DNA of 64,000 nt from Deltaproteobacteria bacterium (GCA_031285295.1 JAITWK010000009.1:1-64000), one strand, 5' to 3'. Positions 27,469 through 38,700 are shown, counted from the stretch's first letter. The notes: generated from the sequence alone by a model not told the origin. Translations and numbers: made by a program.

Positions 27469-27497
27469 TTGCAAAGGCTATAAAAAGATAGTATCTA
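27469..27497 (+). promoter_or_regulatory. Candidate promoter of the ccm operon
   Basis: TTGCAA (27469-27474), 17-bp spacer, TATCTA (27492-27497), 58 bp upstream of the ccmE start. It is a moderate match only. Confidence 0.4.
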
Positions 27498-27554
27498 TTC
27501 CCATTAATTCCGGCTTGCAGAGCCGTATCCAATAAAAACAACAAGGAATATCCC

Positions 27555-27980
27555 ATGCCAAAAAAGAACAGCAAAAGCCTGTATATCGCGGCATTGGCCC
27601 TTCTGCTTTTGGGCGTAGGGTATCTGGCCGCCACTGGCGTGGCCTCCAGCACGGTATATCACCTTCAGATTGCGGAAGCTCTGGCCCTGCCGCCCGCCAA
27701 ACCTATCCCGGTTCGCCTGGCCGGAGCGGTAAAGGCCGAAGGGATAAGCCCGCTTGCGGAAGGCATTGGGGTTCGCTTCCAAATTCGGGATCACGAAGAC
27801 CCAACCAAAAGCCTTTGGGCGGTTTACCGGGGCGCGGTGCCGGATTTGTTCGCGCCGGACGCGGCGGTTATTCTGGAAGGTTCCTATGAAGGACCGGAAC
27901 AGGAATTTCAGGCCAGCAAGCTGACTACTTTGTGCCCTACCAAGTATGAGAAGAAGCTGGAAGAAACCCAACAAAGCTGA
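27555..27980 (+). CDS. ccmE: Cytochrome c-type biogenesis heme chaperone CcmE, Cys variant
   Basis: Periplasmic heme chaperone, 141 aa, anchored by one N-terminal TM (about 8-28). An OB-fold follows: VRLAGAVKAEGISP, GVRFQIRDHEDPTKSLWAVYRGAVPDLFAPDAAVILEGSY. In E. coli the heme-binding residue is a His in an HxxxY motif; here the site reads Cys127-Pro-Thr-Lys-Tyr131, the CxxxY form described for Desulfovibrio and archaea (system I*). First gene of ccmEFABCD with AAGGA before the ATG. Confidence 0.93.
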   Translation: MPKKNSKSLYIAALALLLLGVGYLAATGVASSTVYHLQIAEALALPPAKPIPVRLAGAVKAEGISPLAEGIGVRFQIRDHEDPTKSLWAVYRGAVPDLFAPDAAVILEGSYEGPEQEFQASKLTTLCPTKYEKKLEETQQS

Positions 27981-28032
27981 GCACTGGTAGTGTCTCATTT
28001 TGCCGACTTTGAACTCACTTAAGGAAATCTGA

Positions 28033-30048
28033 ATGTACTTACTTGCCTACCTCCTGCTGGTGGCCGCTTTTTTGGCAGCCATTTTTTTTACTGCCGCCGC
28101 CGCGGTGCAGATCTGGCACCGGGAAACAACCTTTCTGCCCTGGGTGGAGAAAGGAAGCTACGCCATTACCGGCCTGATGACGGCCAGCTCGATGATTCTG
28201 CTGGCCGCCTTTGTCAACAATGACTTCACCGTAGAGTATGTAGCCAGATATTCCGACAATTACCTGCATATTTTTTACCGCCTTACGGCCTTTTGGGCCG
28301 GACAGGAAGGCTCGCTGCTCTTCTGGGGCTGGTCCGTGGCCATTTTCGGCGTATTTTTCCTGCTGTCCGGCGCTTACGCTTCCCTGAGCAGTCAGACCAA
28401 GCTCTGGTTCTGGATGTTCTTTCTGGCTGTGCTGGCCTTTTTCCTGCTGCTTCTGACCGGCTGGAGCAATCCTTTCATCACTTTCGACAACCAGCCTGCG
28501 GACGGCAACGGCCTTAACCCGCTCTTGCAGAACCCCGGCATGATCTTCCACCCGCCCTTACTTTTCCTGGGTTACGGCGGTTTCGTCATTCCGGGTTGTC
28601 TGGCTCTGGCCCAGACTCTCAGCCAGCAAACCGAAAACGAAGGTCTGTGGTCGGAAGTCAGCCGCCCCTTCACCCTGATCGCCTGGATTCTGCTTAGCGC
28701 GGGTATCATTCTCGGAGCATGGTGGGCCTATATGGAACTTGGCTGGGGCGGCTACTGGGCCTGGGATCCGGTGGAAAATGCCTCGCTCATCCCCTGGCTC
28801 ATTGCCACGGCTTTTCTGCACACCTCGGTGGTAGAGCTTAGGCGTGGCATGTTCAAACGCCTGAACGTGCTGCTGATGACCCTAACCACCATTTCCGCCT
28901 TTGTCGCCACTTACATCGTGCGCGGCGGGGCCATACAGTCGCTGCACGCCTACCCCGATGGCGGCGTGGGCGGCCCGCTGCTAATTTTCATCCTGGCTTT
29001 TCTGGTCATTGCCCTGGCCGTGGCCCTGTTCAGTAAAATCAACTCCCGTCCCATCGTGGATTTCGGCAACCGCGAAGGGCTACTCCTGCTGGTTGCCTGC
29101 ATGCTGCTGTTGCTGGGAACAATTATCCTCACGGCCACGCTCTGGCCGTTGATCAGCCAAATCTGGTCCGGCCAGTCCAGCGGACTTTTGCCGGAATTTT
29201 ACAATCGGGTCTGCCTGCCGGTGTTCACGCTCATCGCCGTGCTGCTGGTTTTCTGCCCCTGGACCAAATGGGGTGGAACAAAAAATGCGGCGCAAGCGGA
29301 CGAAGCAAAAACTGACATGGTGCGCACTTCCGCCAGTGGCATTTTCAGCCGTCCGAAGCTGGTGCTCGGCCTGGCCTGCCTGTTCGGACTAGGTCTGCCC
29401 TTTTTCTGGTATGTCATGGAAGCTGGCCCGGACGGCCTGAGCGGGCTGTTTTCCGCGCCGCCGCGCTTCCTGGCGGCCCAGATGGCCGCTTCAGCCGCCA
29501 TTACCGGGCTGATCGGCCTCGTCCTCTATTTCGCGCTGAATAAACCCATGCTAAAAGTACGCTCCAGCCTGGCCGCGCACTGTACCCATGCAGGTCTGTT
29601 GCTCATGGTGCTGGGCGTGGCTTTTTCCGGCCCTTACCAGACCGATGAAACGCTGGTCCTGCGCATTGGCGAAAACAAGCAGATCAACGTTTACAACGTA
29701 ACTCTGGAAGATATTTTCAAAGGCGAGGGGCCGGGCTACTCTTTCCTTGAAGCCAAACTGGGGCTGCAAAAAAACGGAGTTGATCATGGTGTGCTGGCAG
29801 CGGAACGCCGCGCCTATTTTAAATATCCCCAACCCTTTGCGGAAGCGGCCACCATTTTCAGCCTGGGCGATGAAGCTTACGCCTCGCTGCTGGCCGTTGA
29901 CGAAGCGCGCGGCATGGCCCAGTTGCGCCTGACCATCAATCCGCTGGTCAACTGGGTCTGGATTGGCGGCGTGATTCTTTGCCTCTTCCCCCTGCTGGGC
30001 ATGTTCAGAAAAATGCGCAAGGCTTCTGCCACATCTGACGCGGATTAG
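28033..30048 (+). CDS. ccmF: Cytochrome c heme lyase subunit CcmF
   Basis: Large membrane protein, 671 aa, that takes heme from CcmE and attaches it to apocytochrome c. About 15 TM segments are visible. The WWD domain WAYMELGWGGYWAWDPVENASLIPW near 230-258 and flanking conserved His (e.g. FHPPLLFLGYGG, FLHTSVVE) are present. A soluble periplasmic segment lies near the C terminus before the last TM. No ccmH follows in the operon, consistent with the Cys-type CcmE pathway. AAGGA ribosome site. Confidence 0.95.
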   Translation: MYLLAYLLLVAAFLAAIFFTAAAAVQIWHRETTFLPWVEKGSYAITGLMTASSMILLAAFVNNDFTVEYVARYSDNYLHIFYRLTAFWAGQEGSLLFWGWSVAIFGVFFLLSGAYASLSSQTKLWFWMFFLAVLAFFLLLLTGWSNPFITFDNQPADGNGLNPLLQNPGMIFHPPLLFLGYGGFVIPGCLALAQTLSQQTENEGLWSEVSRPFTLIAWILLSAGIILGAWWAYMELGWGGYWAWDPVENASLIPWLIATAFLHTSVVELRRGMFKRLNVLLMTLTTISAFVATYIVRGGAIQSLHAYPDGGVGGPLLIFILAFLVIALAVALFSKINSRPIVDFGNREGLLLLVACMLLLLGTIILTATLWPLISQIWSGQSSGLLPEFYNRVCLPVFTLIAVLLVFCPWTKWGGTKNAAQADEAKTDMVRTSASGIFSRPKLVLGLACLFGLGLPFFWYVMEAGPDGLSGLFSAPPRFLAAQMAASAAITGLIGLVLYFALNKPMLKVRSSLAAHCTHAGLLLMVLGVAFSGPYQTDETLVLRIGENKQINVYNVTLEDIFKGEGPGYSFLEAKLGLQKNGVDHGVLAAERRAYFKYPQPFAEAATIFSLGDEAYASLLAVDEARGMAQLRLTINPLVNWVWIGGVILCLFPLLGMFRKMRKASATSDAD

Positions 30049-30055
30049 GCTCAAG

Positions 30056-30796
30056 ATGTTGCTGCGCCTTACGGACATATCCAGATTTTACGGCCAGCGC
30101 CTGATTTTCAAGGGGGTCAGCCTGACGCTTGAAGCGGGAAGCGTTATGCTGCTCACCGGGGCCAACGGCGCGGGAAAAAGCACACTGCTGAAAATCATGT
30201 CCGGCCTAACCGCCCCGGATAGCGGCACGGTGGAACTGCTGCTTTCGCCGGGTGCGCAAATCGGTTATATGGGTCACCAGACTTTCATTTACCCGCAGTT
30301 AAGTGCCCTGGAAAACCTGCGCTTCTGGAGCCGTCTGCATGGGCTGCACGGCAAACAGGAAAAATCTCTCAGGCAAGAGCCTGCTCAGAAATCTGTCCAA
30401 AAGCCCGCTCAAGATCTTGATCAAAAGTTGGCCTGGGCGCTGGATCAAGTGGAACTTACGCGCTTCGCGCAAGAAAAAGCCGGTGTTTTTTCCCGCGGCA
30501 TGGCCCAGCGCCTCAACCTGGCCCGCATTCTGATGCTGGAACCGCAACTCCTGCTGCTGGACGAACCTTCTACCGGCCTGGATACGCGATCCCGCGCCAT
30601 GCTGGATCGGGAAATTTTAAAGGCCAAAGAACGCGGCGCGGCAGTGGTCTGGATTAGCCACGCGCTCACCGAGGATCTGCCAAAAGCAGATCTGGTGGCC
30701 GAACTTGGACCGGTAAGCAAAAAGTCCACTGGCCTGGCCTATTTTGGCCCAGCCGATCAATTTAAAGCTTATAAGGAAGTGAGGGAACACGCATGA
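30056..30796 (+). CDS. ccmA: Heme exporter ATP-binding protein CcmA
   Basis: ABC ATPase of the CcmABCD complex that releases holo-CcmE, 246 aa. Walker A TGANGAGKSTLLK at about 36-48, the family segment IGYMGHQTFIYPQLSALENLRFW, signature VFSRGMAQRLNLARIL, Walker B LLLLDEPSTGLD and H-loop WISHAL. A Gln/Lys-rich stretch of about 28 residues (about 102-130) enlarges the helical domain relative to E. coli CcmA (about 205 aa). It overlaps ccmB by four bases. Confidence 0.93.
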   Translation: MLLRLTDISRFYGQRLIFKGVSLTLEAGSVMLLTGANGAGKSTLLKIMSGLTAPDSGTVELLLSPGAQIGYMGHQTFIYPQLSALENLRFWSRLHGLHGKQEKSLRQEPAQKSVQKPAQDLDQKLAWALDQVELTRFAQEKAGVFSRGMAQRLNLARILMLEPQLLLLDEPSTGLDTRSRAMLDREILKAKERGAAVVWISHALTEDLPKADLVAELGPVSKKSTGLAYFGPADQFKAYKEVREHA

Positions 30797-31491
30797 GCAG
30801 CACCCCCTCATTTTTGAGCTCCGCCCTGATCATAGGCCGCAAGGACCTGACCCTGCTGCTCGGGCGCGGCACCGGGCTGGCTCAGGCGTTTTTGCTCGGG
30901 TTGCTGATCATTTTTATTTTCAGCCTGTCGCGCGGCATTGGCGAGACCGTTTCCGCTCAGGCCGCAGCCGCCATCTTTTGGGTAGCCACGCTGTTCTGTC
31001 AGGTATTGGTTTTTACCTCGCTCTATGCTCTGGAAGAAGTGAACGGGCAAAGGCAGGGGCTACTTCTGGCTCCGGCTCCGTTGCAAAGCATCTGGCTGGG
31101 CAAGGGGCTGGCCGGGCTGATCATGCTGTTGCTGGCCCAATTGCTGTTCCTGCCTGCCGTGGCCGTATTTTTGGATCAGGAGCCGCAAGGCACACTTATG
31201 CGCGGCTTGCTCTGCATCCTGCTCACCGATGTAGGACTGGCGGCGGCCGGATCTCTGCTGGGCGCTCTGGCCCAGGGACAGGCGGCGCGTGAGTCGCTTT
31301 TGAGCATCGTAATCTTTCCGCTGCTACTGCCCCTGCTGCTGGCTGCCATCAGCACCGGAGCCGAGTTTCTGGGCGGCGGCGTCCCGAGCGGCGATGGCGA
31401 GAACTGGCTGCGCATCATCATGGCTTTTGACGCCCTGTTTCTGGCCGCTGGCCTGCTGCTTTTCGGTTTTATTTACAATTCAAGGGAATAA
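30793..31491 (+). CDS. ccmB: Heme exporter membrane protein CcmB
   Basis: Six-TM permease partner of CcmA, 232 aa. Features: the N-terminal amphipathic RKDLTLLLGRG, ALEEVNGQRQGLLLAPAPLQSIWLGKGLAGL and ESLLSIVIFPLLLPLLLAA, all characteristic of CcmB. The start ATG overlaps the ccmA stop. It is separated from ccmC by 5 bp. Confidence 0.93.
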   Translation: MSSTPSFLSSALIIGRKDLTLLLGRGTGLAQAFLLGLLIIFIFSLSRGIGETVSAQAAAAIFWVATLFCQVLVFTSLYALEEVNGQRQGLLLAPAPLQSIWLGKGLAGLIMLLLAQLLFLPAVAVFLDQEPQGTLMRGLLCILLTDVGLAAAGSLLGALAQGQAARESLLSIVIFPLLLPLLLAAISTGAEFLGGGVPSGDGENWLRIIMAFDALFLAAGLLLFGFIYNSRE

Positions 31492-31496
31492 TACGT

Positions 31497-32216
31497 ATGG
31501 ATATGAAAAAACCAACACCGCAAAAAAATCTTTTTGCGGCAGTTGCGCCGCTGGCGCTGCTGGGCGCTTTGCTCATGGCGGGTTGCCACTGGATGATCTT
31601 TGCCTACGCGCCGGAAGAGCGTGTCATGGGGCTGATTCAAAAAGTCTTCTATCTGCACATGCCGCTGGCCTGGTGGGCCTTGTTCAGCTTTTTTCTGGTT
31701 TTTGTCTGCGGCATCGCTTATCTGGCCAGACGCACCCCCTTCTGGGACGCCCTGGCCGAATCGGCAGCCGAAATCGGCCTGCTCATGGCCGGTCTGGCCC
31801 TGATTACCGGCTCCATCTGGGCGCGTGTTTCCTGGAATACATGGTGGACCTGGGATCCGCGCCTCAGCACCACCTTGATCATGTGGTTCATTTACGCCGG
31901 TTATCTTGTGGTGCGCCGCCTGGATTTCACTTTTGAACGGCGGGCCACGGTATCGGCGGCGCTGGGCATCATCGCCTTCATTGACGTGCCGCTGGTCTTC
32001 TTTTCCGCCCGGCTCTGGCCGCAGACCATGCACCCCAGCGTGGTTGGCCGAAGCGGTGGCCTGGAAGGAGAAATGCTGACCACTCTGTTTGTCTGCCTGG
32101 CCGCTATGGGAGTATTCTGGGTTGCCCTGCTGCTGACGCGCTACCGTCAGGCCCTGGCGGCGCAACGCCTTGACCGGGCCAGACTGGATTATTTAAACAA
32201 CGAAGACAACTTTTAG
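31497..32216 (+). CDS. ccmC: Heme transporter/loader CcmC
   Basis: Six-TM WWD-domain protein, 239 aa, that presents heme to CcmE. The WWD motif is seen as GSIWARVSWNTWWTWDPRLSTTLIMW around 105-130, with conserved His in FYLHMPLAWWA and MHPSV. The length matches the family. The start is ATG-GAT-ATG; the first ATG has AGGGA upstream. CcmC works with the Cys-type CcmE encoded upstream. Confidence 0.95.
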   Translation: MDMKKPTPQKNLFAAVAPLALLGALLMAGCHWMIFAYAPEERVMGLIQKVFYLHMPLAWWALFSFFLVFVCGIAYLARRTPFWDALAESAAEIGLLMAGLALITGSIWARVSWNTWWTWDPRLSTTLIMWFIYAGYLVVRRLDFTFERRATVSAALGIIAFIDVPLVFFSARLWPQTMHPSVVGRSGGLEGEMLTTLFVCLAAMGVFWVALLLTRYRQALAAQRLDRARLDYLNNEDNF

Positions 32217-32233
32217 ACTGTGCCGAGGAAGAA

Positions 32234-32374
32234 ATGGATAAAACAACCTGGTTGATGTATGCCTGCATGGTGGTTTGGGCCGGTTTTGGCCTCTATTTGT
32301 TCATGATCGCCCGGCGGCAGAAGAATCTGGAACGCCGGATCGAACAGCTGGCAATCCGCGCGGACGAAGAATAA
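32234..32374 (+). CDS. ccmD: Small heme exporter subunit CcmD
   Basis: A 46-aa protein with one TM (about 5-25, LMYACMVVWAGFGLYLFMIA) followed by a positively charged coiled tail (RRQKNLERRIEQLAIR), which is the CcmD pattern. GAGGAAG precedes the ATG by about 5 bp. It stands between ccmC and the TPR gene, the usual place, and is too short for routine ORF calling. Confidence 0.82.
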   Translation: MDKTTWLMYACMVVWAGFGLYLFMIARRQKNLERRIEQLAIRADEE

Positions 32375-32417
32375 TCAAGTAAAACAAAAAACTAAAAACA
32401 GATCAGGTGGTCAATAT

Positions 32418-34671
<2,254 letters not shown>

Positions 34672-34687
34672 TATTTACCGCCGCGCT

Positions 34688-34733
34688 GGCGTAGTTTTAC
34701 ATACAAGTAAGGCGTAGTGTTACACATAAGGAC
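34688..34733 (+). repeat. Imperfect 23-bp tandem duplication in the tatB leader
   Basis: GGCGTAGTTTTACATACAAGTAA is followed at once by GGCGTAGTGTTACACATAAGGAC. The second unit contains AAGGA and pairs (TAGTGTT 34715-34721) with AACACTA (34736-34742), putting AAGGA in the hairpin loop. Confidence 0.6.
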
Positions 34734-34747
34734 GCAACACTAACAAA

Positions 34748-35218
34748 ATGTTTGGCATCAGTTCCTTTGAATTTCTCCTCATCCTGCTCGTGGCTCTCAT
34801 GGTGCTGGGACCTGACAAATTGCCCAAAATCATGCGTACCTTCACCAAGGTGATGTTCGAATTTCGCCGTGTCAAAACCGATTTTCAGCGCGTGATGAAC
34901 ACTGAACTGGCTTTTCAGGAGCAGGTAGAGCGGGAACAGCAGCAAAAAAAACTGGAGCGCGGCATCCAGGCCCGGCAACAAGCGGAACAGCAGGCCGAAC
35001 AGCAAGCCAGGCAACAGGCAGCGCCGGATATTGAGACGCAGCCAAGGCCGGATGCTGACCAACAGGCAGATCCTGTTCCCGATGCCAGCACTGGCGGCTT
35101 GACGCAAACGCCTTTATTAGCTGAAACAGACCAGGCACCCCAGCCCGTTACACCAGCGCCATCCGCTACGCAGGTAACGGAAAGTGAAAAACCGGAAATA
35201 AAAGGAGCCGGGGAATGA
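34748..35218 (+). CDS. tatB: Twin-arginine translocase subunit TatB
   Basis: Tat component of 156 aa. N-terminal TM (about 5-20, SSFEFLLILLVALMVLG), then Gly-Pro hinge (GPDKLPKIMR) and an amphipathic helix (TFTKVMFEFRRVKTDFQRVMNTE), followed by a Gln-rich helix (about 60-95) and a disordered acidic/Pro tail. The long tail and the early Glu after Ser-Ser-Phe favour TatB over TatA. It overlaps tatC by four bases; TatB and TatC form the receptor for twin-arginine signal peptides. Confidence 0.9.
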   Translation: MFGISSFEFLLILLVALMVLGPDKLPKIMRTFTKVMFEFRRVKTDFQRVMNTELAFQEQVEREQQQKKLERGIQARQQAEQQAEQQARQQAAPDIETQPRPDADQQADPVPDASTGGLTQTPLLAETDQAPQPVTPAPSATQVTESEKPEIKGAGE

Positions 35219-36246
35219 GCCTGAAAAGCAGCCCTTTACCCAGCCCCTGGAGCCAGATAGACAACCGCCCCGCGCCAGGTGAATCGGCTGATGGAGGCGA
35301 ACCTGCCACACAAGCAGACAGTAGCGTGCCAGCCCCCCAAACTGACAGTAATTCTTTAGTTGCACAAACAGACAGCAACGCTCCGGCCACCCAGGCTGGC
35401 GGCGGGGAACCGCCTGAGCCGCCCGCTTCCATCCAAGCTCAGGAAGAGCCGAACGAAAAAAAAGACGAGAACGGTAAAGAAGACGAAGAGCCCATGGGCA
35501 TCATGGATCATTTCCGCGAACTGCGCGGTCGTCTGCTCAAGGCTTTTCTGGCCGTGGTGTTCGGCTTTGTGGTTTGCTGGATATTGCGCTCCTATCTGGT
35601 TGATTTCCTCTTCCAGCCTTTGCTGGAAGCGCTACGCGCCACGAACCAGCCGGGCGAGGTAGTCGCCCTGGGCGTAGCCGAAAAATTCTTCACCTACATG
35701 AAAGTCGCCCTGGTCGGCGGTATTTTCGTGGGCAGCCCGCTGATTTTTTATCAAATCTGGGCCTTTATCGCGCCCGGCCTCTACGATGACGAAAAAATCT
35801 ACATGGTGCCGGTGGCGGTGTGCTCCGCCCTGTTCTTTATTGCGGGTGGCGCTTTCTGCTATCTGGTGATGCTGCCCAACGCCCTGCCCTTTTTGCTTGG
35901 CTTTGGCGAGGAATACATGCGTGACACCCCGCGCATGACCGAATATTACGAATTTGTGCTGCAACTCATTTTCGCTTTCGGGCTGATCTTTGAAATGCCG
36001 CTCTTCGTGTTCTTCCTTGCCCGTCTGGGTCTGGTCAGCGCCCCCATGCTCAGCAAATTCCGCCGCTACTTCGTCGTTATCGCCTTCATTATGGGAGCCG
36101 TGCTTACACCCCCTGATGTAATGTCGCAACTTTTCATGGCCTGTCCCATGCTTTTGCTTTATGAGTTCAGTATCATCATCGCCCGAATTTTCGGACGTAA
36201 AAAGAAAGAAAAAACACCAACGGCGGAAGCTCCGGCAGCAAGTTAG
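35215..36246 (+). CDS. tatC: Twin-arginine translocase subunit TatC with N-terminal extension
   Basis: Six-TM receptor of the Tat pathway, 343 aa. The conserved core starts near 94 with [15 protein letters not shown] and includes [36 protein letters not shown] (with the signal-peptide-binding Glu region). About 90 residues before it are hydrophilic, with repeated Asp-Ser and Gln-Thr-Asp-Ser units ([20 protein letters not shown]), which TatC normally lacks (about 250 aa). GGAG precedes the ATG, which overlaps the tatB stop, so the long form is probably made. A later internal start at Met93 is possible. Confidence 0.9.
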   Translation: MSLKSSPLPSPWSQIDNRPAPGESADGGEPATQADSSVPAPQTDSNSLVAQTDSNAPATQAGGGEPPEPPASIQAQEEPNEKKDENGKEDEEPMGIMDHFRELRGRLLKAFLAVVFGFVVCWILRSYLVDFLFQPLLEALRATNQPGEVVALGVAEKFFTYMKVALVGGIFVGSPLIFYQIWAFIAPGLYDDEKIYMVPVAVCSALFFIAGGAFCYLVMLPNALPFLLGFGEEYMRDTPRMTEYYEFVLQLIFAFGLIFEMPLFVFFLARLGLVSAPMLSKFRRYFVVIAFIMGAVLTPPDVMSQLFMACPMLLLYEFSIIIARIFGRKKKEKTPTAEAPAAS

Positions 36247-36263
36247 ATAGGGGGACACGACCA

Positions 36264-36860
36264 ATGACAAAAAAATCCCGTATAGCCAAAATTGTTAGGA
36301 ACACCAACGAAACCCGCATCAGTCTTGAATTAAACCTGGACGGTTCCGGCAAGGTTGAGGTGGAAACCGGTTTTGGCATGGCCGATCACATGCTCACCCT
36401 TATGGCTTTCTGGGCCGGGTTCGATCTGAAAGCGCAATGCGGCGGCGATTTGCAGGTGGACGCGCACCACACCGTGGAAGATGTCTGCCTCTGCCTGGGG
36501 CAGGCGCTGCTGGAAGCCTTGGGCGACCGCCAGGGCATTGCCCGCACCGGGGCTGCCAAAGTTCCCATGGACGAGGCTCTGGCCGATGTTTGCATTGATC
36601 TTTCCGGGCGTAATTATCTGGTTTATAATGGTGAGGAACTGCTCCCGCCGGTTATGGCTGGTGAGGAACGCGCCCTTTGGCGGGAATTTTTTAAATCCCT
36701 GGCTGCCGGAGCGCGTATGAATCTGCATATTTCCTTGCTTTACGGCATAAACGGGCATCATTTGCTGGAATCAGCCTGCAAAGGGCTGGGTCTGGCTCTG
36801 CGGCAGGCCGTTGCCATCAATCGCCAAAATCTTTTAAGCACCAAAGGGAGTCTGGATTGA
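36264..36860 (+). CDS. hisB: Imidazoleglycerol-phosphate dehydratase
   Basis: Histidine biosynthesis, 198 aa, standard length of the monofunctional enzyme. Metal-binding motifs: [20 protein letters not shown] (DHM in place of the commoner DHMLxxxxxH), [17 protein letters not shown] and, late, [23 protein letters not shown]. It starts 17 bp after tatC with a GGGGGA site, so it is probably co-transcribed with tatBC. The stop overlaps the TTG start of the following lipoprotein gene. Confidence 0.94.
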   Translation: MTKKSRIAKIVRNTNETRISLELNLDGSGKVEVETGFGMADHMLTLMAFWAGFDLKAQCGGDLQVDAHHTVEDVCLCLGQALLEALGDRQGIARTGAAKVPMDEALADVCIDLSGRNYLVYNGEELLPPVMAGEERALWREFFKSLAAGARMNLHISLLYGINGHHLLESACKGLGLALRQAVAINRQNLLSTKGSLD

Positions 36861-37510
36861 AAAAGCGCATCGCCCCCCAGAGCCTTCTAATACTGGCAAG
36901 CATGACTCTTGCCCTGAGCCTGGCAATTGGCGGCTGTTCCGGCCCCAAACCCGCTTTTGTGCCCGCCGCCTCGGTGGTCATCGGCATAGGCGGCTTTTAC
37001 CAGCCTACCAGCACTAAAGAGCTGCTGGCCGGCTATTTGCCGGAGCAGGTCGAACGGGTGGATGGCAAAATATTCCCCCAGCTGGACAACGATTTTGAAG
37101 AAATGCTGCGCAGCGGCACCAGCCGCGATTACGTAGGCAGCGAACGCTCCTACCAATGCATACGGCAGGAACAGGGCAAAGAGCATAACTCGGCCTTCCC
37201 CTTCTGGGTGGCTGTGGGCAAATGCATGAACGTGGATCTGGTCATCGTGCCTCAGGTACAAGCCTGGCAGGAACGCCTGGGCGGCGAGATGGGCGTGGAG
37301 CAACCGGCTGCCGTGATCATGGATTTCTTTTTGCTGGACGTAAAAAATCAGTCGCTAATCGCCCGTTCGCGTTATGACGAAACCCAAAAGGCTCTGGCCT
37401 CGAATCTGCTGGATATGGGCAAGTTCATTGAACGTGGCGGCAAGTGGGTAAGCGCGGGTGAACTGGCCCGCGAAGGCATGGCCAAGGCCGTCAAGGAGCT
37501 TGGCCTGTGA
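36857..37510 (+). CDS. Putative outer-membrane lipoprotein, CsgG/LPP-like, unknown function
   Basis: A 217-aa protein with a type II signal peptide: KKR, hydrophobic core and lipobox AIGGC-SG with acceptor Cys27. The mature part has a mixed alpha/beta pattern ([23 protein letters not shown] ... [35 protein letters not shown]) resembling the nucleotide-binding-like lipoprotein fold of CsgG/TolB-N relatives. The start is TTG (36857), overlapping the hisB stop, with GGGAG upstream. It lies between hisB and hisA in overlapping frames, yet nothing in it points to histidine synthesis. Confidence 0.82.
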   Translation: MKKRIAPQSLLILASMTLALSLAIGGCSGPKPAFVPAASVVIGIGGFYQPTSTKELLAGYLPEQVERVDGKIFPQLDNDFEEMLRSGTSRDYVGSERSYQCIRQEQGKEHNSAFPFWVAVGKCMNVDLVIVPQVQAWQERLGGEMGVEQPAAVIMDFFLLDVKNQSLIARSRYDETQKALASNLLDMGKFIERGGKWVSAGELAREGMAKAVKELGL

Positions 37511-38268
37511 TCATTTTTCCGGCTGTTGACATCAAGGACGGCAAATGTGTGCGCCTGAAACAGGGCAAGGCGGATCAGAGTACGGTTTTCTCTTCCAGCC
37601 CTCTGGAAATGGCCCAACGCTGGTACGATGAAGGAGCAGCCTGGCTGCACATCATCGATCTGGACGGGGCCTTTGACGGCACGCCGGTCAATCTCAAGCT
37701 AATCGGGGATATCTGTTCGCGCCTTGCCATCAATGTACAGGTGGGCGGCGGCATCCGCGATGAGCAAACGGTTCGCGCCTATCTGGAAAGCGGCGTGCGG
37801 CGTGTGATCATCGGTACTATGGCCCTGGAAAACCCGGACCTCTATGCCAAGATCTGCGCCGACTTTCCCGGTCGGGTCGGGGTCTCGCTGGATGCCGCAG
37901 ACGGCCGCCTGAAAACCAAGGGCTGGCTGAGCGATGCCGGGCTGACCGTGCGCGAAGTCCTGCCCAGGCTGCTGCAACAGGGGACGGCTTTCATCATTTA
38001 CACCGATATTGATCGTGACGGCATGCAAAGCGGCATCAATATAGAGGCCATGACCTGGCTGAGCCAGAACTCACTGGTGCCGGTAATCGCGGCTGGCGGC
38101 GTCACCGCTCTGGAAGACGTCCGAGCCCTCTATCCTCTGAGCCTGCATGGACGCCTGGAAGGGGCCATTACCGGACGGGCCATTTATGAAGGAACCCTCA
38201 AGTTACGCGAGGCCCTGGCCTGGATTGAGGCGCAACGGAAGATGGGGCATCCGAGCGTGTATGGCTAA
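37507..38268 (+). CDS. hisA: ProFAR isomerase HisA
   Basis: 1-(5-phosphoribosyl)-5-[(5-phosphoribosylamino)methylideneamino]imidazole-4-carboxamide isomerase, 253 aa, a (beta/alpha)8 barrel. The catalytic Asp in [16 protein letters not shown] (about 8) and the second Asp in [14 protein letters not shown] are present, with phosphate loops [11 protein letters not shown] and [12 protein letters not shown]. The start is GTG overlapping the lipoprotein stop. A strong terminator follows. Confidence 0.95.
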   Translation: MIIFPAVDIKDGKCVRLKQGKADQSTVFSSSPLEMAQRWYDEGAAWLHIIDLDGAFDGTPVNLKLIGDICSRLAINVQVGGGIRDEQTVRAYLESGVRRVIIGTMALENPDLYAKICADFPGRVGVSLDAADGRLKTKGWLSDAGLTVREVLPRLLQQGTAFIIYTDIDRDGMQSGINIEAMTWLSQNSLVPVIAAGGVTALEDVRALYPLSLHGRLEGAITGRAIYEGTLKLREALAWIEAQRKMGHPSVYG

Positions 38269-38306
38269 CTAGAAATTACCCTTTTTGATATACCAACTCT
38301 TCTTGT

Positions 38307-38346
38307 GGGTGAAGCCTAATGTTTTCATAGGCTTCACCCGTTTTTT
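38307..38346 (+). terminator. Terminator after hisA
   Basis: Perfect 12-bp stem GGGTGAAGCCTA / TAGGCTTCACCC, 9-nt loop, followed by G and six T. Intrinsic terminator of the tat-his unit. Confidence 0.9.
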
Positions 38347-38354
38347 ATCCTAGC

Positions 38355-38382
38355 TTGACTTTTGTAGCTATTTGGCTACATT
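38355..38382 (+). promoter_or_regulatory. Promoter and operator of the HigBA-like pair
   Basis: -35 TTGACT (38355-38360), 16-bp spacer, -10 TACATT (38377-38382). The inverted repeat TGTAGC-N6-GCTACA (38363-38380) fills the spacer and overlaps the -10, a clear operator position for an autorepressor antitoxin. Confidence 0.72.
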
Positions 38383-38388
38383 TATTTC

Positions 38389-38700
38389 ATGCGAAATGTC
38401 TTAAACAAAACGGATAAATTTTTGGCCTGGATCGACGGCTTGAAAGACCAGAAAGGCCGAGCGCGGATTTTATCCCGTGCCGTTGCCGCCGAGGATGGTA
38501 ACTTTGGCGACTGCGGCCCTGTTGGTGATGGTGTTTCGGAAATGCGAATCCATTATGGGCCGGGGTATCGAGTTTACTTCGCTCAGGAAGGAATCAACAT
38601 TTATCTGCTTATCGCTGGCGGTGACAAAGATAGCCAGAAGCAGGACATCAAGCAGGCCAAAGCTATATGGAACTATTTAAAAAAGGCGGGGGCGGTATGA
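38389..38700 (+). CDS. RelE/HigB-type toxin (phage Gp49-like / addiction module killer family)
   Basis: A 103-aa RelE-superfamily protein. Features: KFLAWIDGLKDQKGRARILSRAV, GDCGPVGDGVSEMRIHYGPGYRVYFAQEG and LLIAGGDKDSQKQDIKQA, which match the HigB/Gp49-like addiction killers that cleave mRNA on the ribosome. The next gene is the matching antitoxin (four-base overlap). The ATG lies only 7 bp after the -10 and has no ribosome site, so translation may be leaderless. A lower GC content than its neighbours suggests acquisition. Confidence 0.88.
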   Translation: MRNVLNKTDKFLAWIDGLKDQKGRARILSRAVAAEDGNFGDCGPVGDGVSEMRIHYGPGYRVYFAQEGINIYLLIAGGDKDSQKQDIKQAKAIWNYLKKAGAV

